This document shows, piece by piece, positions 59,000-64,000 of a stretch of DNA of 64,000 nucleotides. Source of the stretch: Acanthochlamys bracteata (Eukaryota > Streptophyta > Magnoliopsida > Pandanales > Velloziaceae). Made by a program: the position numbers and the translations under genes. The stretch spans positions 2,480,001 through 2,544,000 of the forward strand of contig CM034130.1 in the NCBI GenBank assembly GCA_019914995.1, written 5' to 3'. Numbering within the stretch: the stretch's first letter is position 1; each line of letters begins with the position of its first letter. Under the pieces are notes generated by a model. It saw only the letters and a program-made list of their open reading frames with translations. It was not told the DNA's origin and ran no database searches.

Positions 59000-61002
59000 T
59001 TAAAATAGTATAAATTTTGTACTTATGTATTGCAACTCAAAAATAAAATTTTATAGTTAAATTATTAAAATAAATAGAAAACTTACTACCGTCGGTTCAA
59101 ATAAATATTTCTCTATCTTGAAAAATTAGAATAACGTTTGAGCTTTCCTACTCTTTTTCACTAATCTGGGAGTGTTTGGTAGTGCTTTGAAATTGAATTT
59201 TTCTGAAATAGAAAATATTTTTATTTTTTTTGAAAACGAGCTTTTTTTTTTTTACTTTTAAAAAAATAATAAAAATATACAATAAAAAAATCTCACTTCG
59301 TAGAATTTTTCTACACTATCTAAATTTTTAAATAAATTTTTTAAATACTTATAAAATATATATTAAAAATATAAAATAAAAAAAATTAAAAAACTGTTTT
59401 TGATAAGCAATGCCGTACGTAACCTATACAGTCAATAAAACGGCTCTGCTGATTTGTGTAGCGACAATCTTCTTCGTGGAGCATTTGAAAATATTTTTAA
59501 AATAGACTTCTCTAAAAACAAATTTTAAAAATGAATTATATTTTTTTATTTTTAAAAAATCATAATAATAAGTAATAAAAATATTTTAATAATAATTATT
59601 AAAAGTGAATTGAAATTAAAAATAATTTTGAGAGAATGAAATATCAAACGCAATGTTTGAAACAATTAAAAAATAAATTTTTAATTAAATATATGTTTAC
59701 CCTCTAATGGTGTAAGTGTCTAACGTTGGGAGCTGTAGCTGGGTCCACTGTGATGCGTACCGACAGCAAGAGCGAAAAAAAACAAAGAGAAACGAAGTGC
59801 AATCGAAATTTCGAAATTGGACGGACTTGAGATATTTGTGTACGTCAGCTCATAAACAAGGTTGATTGAAGATCTATAAAATCATTCTTTATTTTTTTAC
59901 TCTTTCATTTTAGCCGTGCGTAACGTTAAAAATCTCGCAAGTGATTATTTGGTGTTACCGTTATATTGTTTGCTTATATATATTTTTTAATTATTCGTGA
60001 TAAACAGTAAGAACACATTTAAGGTGTATTTTTTAATTAATTCTAAATAAATTTTAAAAAATTAAATTCAGTAGAACTGAATTTGATGTGAAATAAATTT
60101 GAAATAAATTTAGCGAATTTAGGTTAAACTAAAATACAAAAAGTAAATTTAAACCCTAAATGTGACAAAATAAATTAAATATTTGTTAAATAAATTTACA
60201 AATTTATTATGATATAAATAGTAAAAATTAAATATATATATATATCTATATATATTTTAATCGTCTTAATCAAGTAATCGGATGAAAGTCGATTCGTAAT
60301 TCGATTAAAATAAAAATTTATCAGTATATCGATTAATAATTTTTTATATTTAATAATAAAAATTAAATTTAAAGATTTTTACGAACATAAATAATCGTAG
60401 AGTGTGTAGAGTATATACAAGATTTGGAATACTTTTATCTCTTTATATATATATATATATATTTTTTAATCTGTCACATTCATTTTACATAAAATAGCTG
60501 GTGAAAAAATACAATAATCACAAAATATTAATAATAATGGCGAAAATAAAAGATCTGAAAGAACAAATTGAAGGCTGCTAAGCTTCCCTGCATATTCATC
60601 AATCTCCAGCTGTCCATCACAAATTCAGATTACTGTTGGTAGTCAAAAACAAAACACTCGTCATCATCAATGAATCATTTTGCAAACAAATGAAGTAGTT
60701 GACTTGATCTCTTCTCTTGTTCTTTGTATGTACATGCAAAAATTCCTCGCTGCTTCAAGCCTCTAGCTACAACTTGTTTTTAGTTAACTTTTCCTTTTTG
60801 TTTTAGCGAAGTTGACTTGGATTTTCTGGATGGTTTTTATTTCATAAATAATTCAAAAATAAATATTTATAAAATTTAAATTAAACTAAATTCGTAAAGA
60901 ATACAAAACTTATTTTTATGATTGCGTGTGAACAAATAAATAAGTCCGTTTCTATGAATACACGTGTGATCTCACTGTATGAATTTAACCGGTTCATTTT
61001 AA

Positions 61003-61267
61003 GAGCGTTTGAAAATATTTTTTCTTTTTTGGCAAAATTTTTAATTCTCAATAATTTAGTTTTGATTATATAAAAAATTTAAATTTTCAACAAAATTTCA
61101 ATTTTAGCTTTTTTATTTACACACTTTTTAATAAAATTATATTTTTTAATTTTCAATATATTTTTAAAAATTATTGAAACACAAATATTAAATTTTATTT
61201 TTATTTTATTTTTTGTAAAATTTTATTTCTTATTTTTTACTTAGTTACGGTCATTTAAAATATGACC
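61003..61267. mobile_element. Tourist-like (PIF/Harbinger) MITE, family A copy 4
   Basis: 265 bp. Left end GAGCGTTTGAAAATAT, right end TACGGTCATTTAAAATATGACC, TAA duplications at 61000-61002 and 61268-61270. The body aligns with copies at 25973 and 35900 (TTTTTTATTTACACACTTT, ATTGAAACACAAAT) but is more diverged, so probably older. Confidence 0.8.
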
Positions 61268-61999
61268 TAAATTTCTAATCCGTTGCCAAAAAAAGTCCAC
61301 TATCATTTGCATAATTCAATACCCTTGTTTACAGAGGACAGTCATACTTGGCCAGATTCAACTATGTCTAGATTAAGATAAGCTTAATTTTATCCAAAAT
61401 TTCAGCTGATTGTGATCTTTATGAACAAGTCGTCCTTGAAATTCATGCACTATAGAGGACTTTTCCAACCTAATCACGTACAACACCTGGAATTTAAACA
61501 TGATATTGCTAAAAAAAGTTTAAAACAGAGACTGAGATATCACTCAATTATTATTCATGACTATATGATATTATACAAGGTTTTATTGCAGAGTACAATA
61601 TCGCAACTCTCAGATCCAAGTAATCACAAACATTTTATTTTTTCTTACAAACGACCACATTAAAAGCACAACATGAACAAGAACACCACACATGCTCTCA
61701 TTTATAAAATTTTCTTTTTGTTTTTCTTCACCAAAACCTATACCTTACTACAGTTTAATTATCATGTCGTAGAACTTCTACTACACCAAATTATCACTAA
61801 TCTATATAATCATCTACAAAGCAACTGATCTCCATTGCTTGGTTATTATATACATATAAGATATAAATCAGGTCTACCATGAACCACAATCACATAAACA
61901 AACTGTTTTCTCTTTTTTTTTTGTTATTTTACAGAAATCAGCAAGTCAACGATTGAGATACAGAGGTTCATACAGACCAGATTCACAAAACCAATCTCC

Positions 62000-62533
62000 C
62001 TACCAGCACTGATCGGTCTCCCAAGACCGACGAGCGAATCTGGAGAAATTTGGCGACGGAGGCGGCGACGCACCAGCTGCCGACGTAGTAAACCGAGAAT
62101 TAGATGAAGACGAAGAAGAATACGATCGAGATCGAGAGTAACACAACGACGCCGCCCGGCTAGCTACAAGTCTTCTATCGTAATCGGAACGCTTCTCGGG
62201 ATCGGAGAGCGTGACGTAAGCAGAATGAAGACGAATGAACTCGTCCGCTGAAGAACTCCTTTTCTCTGCAGCAGCCACATCAGGATGAATCGACCGAGCG
62301 AGCTTCCGGTAAGCCGCTTTGATTTCCTGACACGTGGCACCAGCGGAGATACCGAGAACATCGTAGAGAGACAACGAAGCAGAGGAGGCGGTGGGGGAAG
62401 TCGGAGAAGGCGGTGCCGCACTGGCGCATGAAGCACGCACCGGAGGTAATGATCGGACTCGGATTAGCTTTGGCCGCGCCGCCGTGAAGGATTTAGGCGA
62501 CGATGTGACCACCGGGGCTGTGGGTGACAACAT
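62000..62533 (-). CDS. DJC23-like: chloroplast DnaJ protein, J11 type (small J-domain co-chaperone)
   Basis: An intronless 177-aa type III J-protein that stimulates stromal Hsp70. Residues 1 to about 50 are Ser/Pro/Arg-rich, like a plastid transit peptide. The J domain spans about 55-122: SLYDVLGISAGATCQEIKAA in helices I-II, the essential HPD at 83-85, then FIRLHSAYVTLSDPEKRSDY. A Ser-rich tail ends RSWETDQCW, a conserved J11-type C terminus. Relatives: Arabidopsis J11 (At4g36040) and its paralogue At2g17880. A minus-strand TATA-like TATATAATTA lies about 80 bp upstream (near 62610). The first ATG is taken. No lesions seen. Confidence 0.92.
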   Translation of the reverse strand: MLSPTAPVVTSSPKSFTAARPKLIRVRSLPPVRASCASAAPPSPTSPTASSASLSLYDVLGISAGATCQEIKAAYRKLARSIHPDVAAAEKRSSSADEFIRLHSAYVTLSDPEKRSDYDRRLVASRAASLCYSRSRSYSSSSSSNSRFTTSAAGASPPPSPNFSRFARRSWETDQCW

Positions 62534-62619
62534 TTTGTTATACAGAAGAAAGAGAACAAAGAAGCTTTGGGTTTTGTGATACGCGAGAGACTATTATTAT
62601 CGTCCTTGTAATTATATAC

Positions 62620-64000
62620 TACAATAGTGGTGGGACCAGTTTGATATTTGTTAACCAGTGTTTACGTAACTATGGTTTAACACTTCAATAAACTAGTCAA
62701 AAGAATAACCATGGGTTAAAAAAAGTAAAAAATGGGGTAAAACTGAAGTGCCCAGTTATTGAATTGATTGAAGTTACCTCAACCGTTTTCTTTTAACTCG
62801 TCTATATTTACTTTATTCAATTGGCAATAATTGTATTCTCCACGCGTTACAGTTAGGTCCGGTCTTTAGGAGAAGTTTGAAAGTAATTATAAAAGAATTT
62901 TTTAAAATAAGAAATATTCTACAAATATATACAAATAAGTTTATGTTTATTTTAAAATAGAATAATATTTATAATATTTAATTTAAATAAATATAATACA
63001 GATTATAAGAAAATTTTAAAATATATAAAATTATAAATTAAATTTTAAATGTAAAAAATTTCCATGCATGCATCTCATTCATAATCACCATAATTTATTG
63101 TCTATTTTACTTTTAACTATACAAAATACACAAACTTACTTTTAATCTATTTTCAACTATTAAATATGTAAGATTCAGAACCCCGTACTAAAAGAACTAA
63201 TCTCATTATGTTTGGAAAAAAGTAAATGTATGAAATAGAAAGTCAAGAAAAAAACATTTCTTTCTGTTTAGTGTTTAACTGGTGCCTCTATTTCTTTTAC
63301 GTCTATGCATCACTAGATTATTCTACTTTTTATAGTATTTGTCAGTACTTTTTGCATTATTTTTAGTTCAAAAAATATTTATTTTTAATATATTTCGTAG
63401 TATTTTAATTTTATTAAAAAAATTATAAATATAGACAAATTATATAATTTAAATTTTTATATACATTATTCTACTTTTTGCATTTGCTCGGTCTCTTTCA
63501 AGCAAAATGAAGAAGTAGGTCTATGCTTTTAAGATGCACTAAGGTACTAAAAATTTAAATTATATTTTCAAAATATCTTATTTTATTTAAAAAATTTCAT
63601 ATTCTAAACACTCCCAATCATCACCTACAATAATTTATACTATTATTCTTTCTCGTATAAACGATTCGAGTTTTTAATTTTGCTTTTTAAAAATTTTGTC
63701 ATTATATTTCTGAATTATATTAGAATGGAATTGGCAACTATTTCCTTGTGAATTTTCAAATTTTCTCATTCTATGTTTGATAGCATTTTTCTGATTTTTT
63801 TTTTTTGCGGATGATGCCTGTTGATTTTAGACAACAAGCAACATACGTAGAGAAGAAAAGGTTAATTAATTTGAACATTGGAATCCTAACAGTGTTTATC
63901 TATTTATAAAAAATAAAAAAGTTACCAATATATTTGATCTTAAGTTGTAACGCAAGTTAGAATTGAAAGAAATTTGTTAGAGATAAAGAAGGTTTAACAA
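62620..64000. other. intergenic DNA at the right edge
   Basis: AT-rich spacer; only the J11 promoter region (62580-62850) is assigned. Around 62870-63060 and 63360-63600 are AT-rich stretches like the MITE-like units elsewhere, without defined ends. I see no gene. Confidence 0.45.

Larger units (their letters stand above)
56630..61990. other. long spacer between ARO and the DnaJ gene
   Basis: The first 300 bp is the ARO promoter and leader. No gene is seen beyond this. Contents: an AT-rich unit at about 57335-57545, the nested MITE pair at 58222-58999, a family E unit at about 59168-59425 (left end GGGAGTGTTTGGTAG), a GC-richer patch at about 59705-59840 without recognisable coding sequence, (TA)n runs near 60235 and 60448, and a family A MITE at 61003-61267. 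The last 350 bp is probably the 3' untranslated region of the minus-strand DnaJ gene. Confidence 0.45.

Noticed and set aside
61412-61663. 83-codon plus-strand frame upstream of the DnaJ gene 3' end
   Set aside because: No domain or protein-like signature; it lies in a probable antisense 3' UTR and spacer.
1-64000. CRISPR arrays, phage genes, bacterial operons or an organellar insertion
   Set aside because: None of the repeats has regular unique spacers and all genes are intron-type or plant-family nuclear genes.

Overview
The window is nuclear DNA of a eudicot plant. Genes have many short exons with GT-AG introns in very AT-rich spacer DNA. Encoded proteins include plastid-targeted enzymes, a thaumatin-like protein, an ARMADILLO-REPEAT-ONLY protein and a plant-type glycine-rich cold-shock protein. 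There are no bacterial operons, phage or CRISPR arrays. I cannot name the species.

Layout, left to right. (1) A TFIIS N-terminal-domain protein (+, about 2.1-7.9 kb) with a three-part untranslated leader. It converges with RPN10, the ubiquitin-receptor subunit of the 26S proteasome (-, 8.6-14.5 kb), whose ten coding exons sum exactly to 404 codons plus stop. (2) A pseudogene strip (15.4-18.1 kb): a broken folate enzyme gene (FolD) with a TRIM retroelement fossil inside one intron, next to a broken cyclophilin gene. (3) Dihydrodipicolinate reductase for lysine synthesis (+, 8 exons), a nodulin-like/NFD4-like membrane transporter (+, 3 exons) and calmodulin-lysine N-methyltransferase (+, 7 exons). 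(4) A long AT-rich stretch rich in small non-autonomous DNA transposons (36.5-44.5 kb). (5) A minus-strand series: thaumatin-like protein with a probable GPI anchor, cold-shock/zinc-knuckle glycine-rich protein, ARO armadillo protein, and a small plastid DnaJ (J11 type).

From memory of the Arabidopsis map, the order CaM KMT, thaumatin, cold-shock protein, ARO, J11 matches At4g35987, At4g36010, At4g36020, At4g36030, At4g36040. The transporter and cyclophilin remnant recall At4g34950 and At4g34960. The right half therefore looks like an ancient conserved gene block expanded by small transposons.

I found no new enzymatic system. The best leads are: a MITE ending 25 nt before a 3' splice site of the methyltransferase gene; a hAT-type MITE nested in a Harbinger-type MITE with its 9-bp target duplication intact; an RPN10 intron just after the stop codon that allows a second C terminus; and a cold-shock protein whose position predicts many zinc knuckles but which has two.
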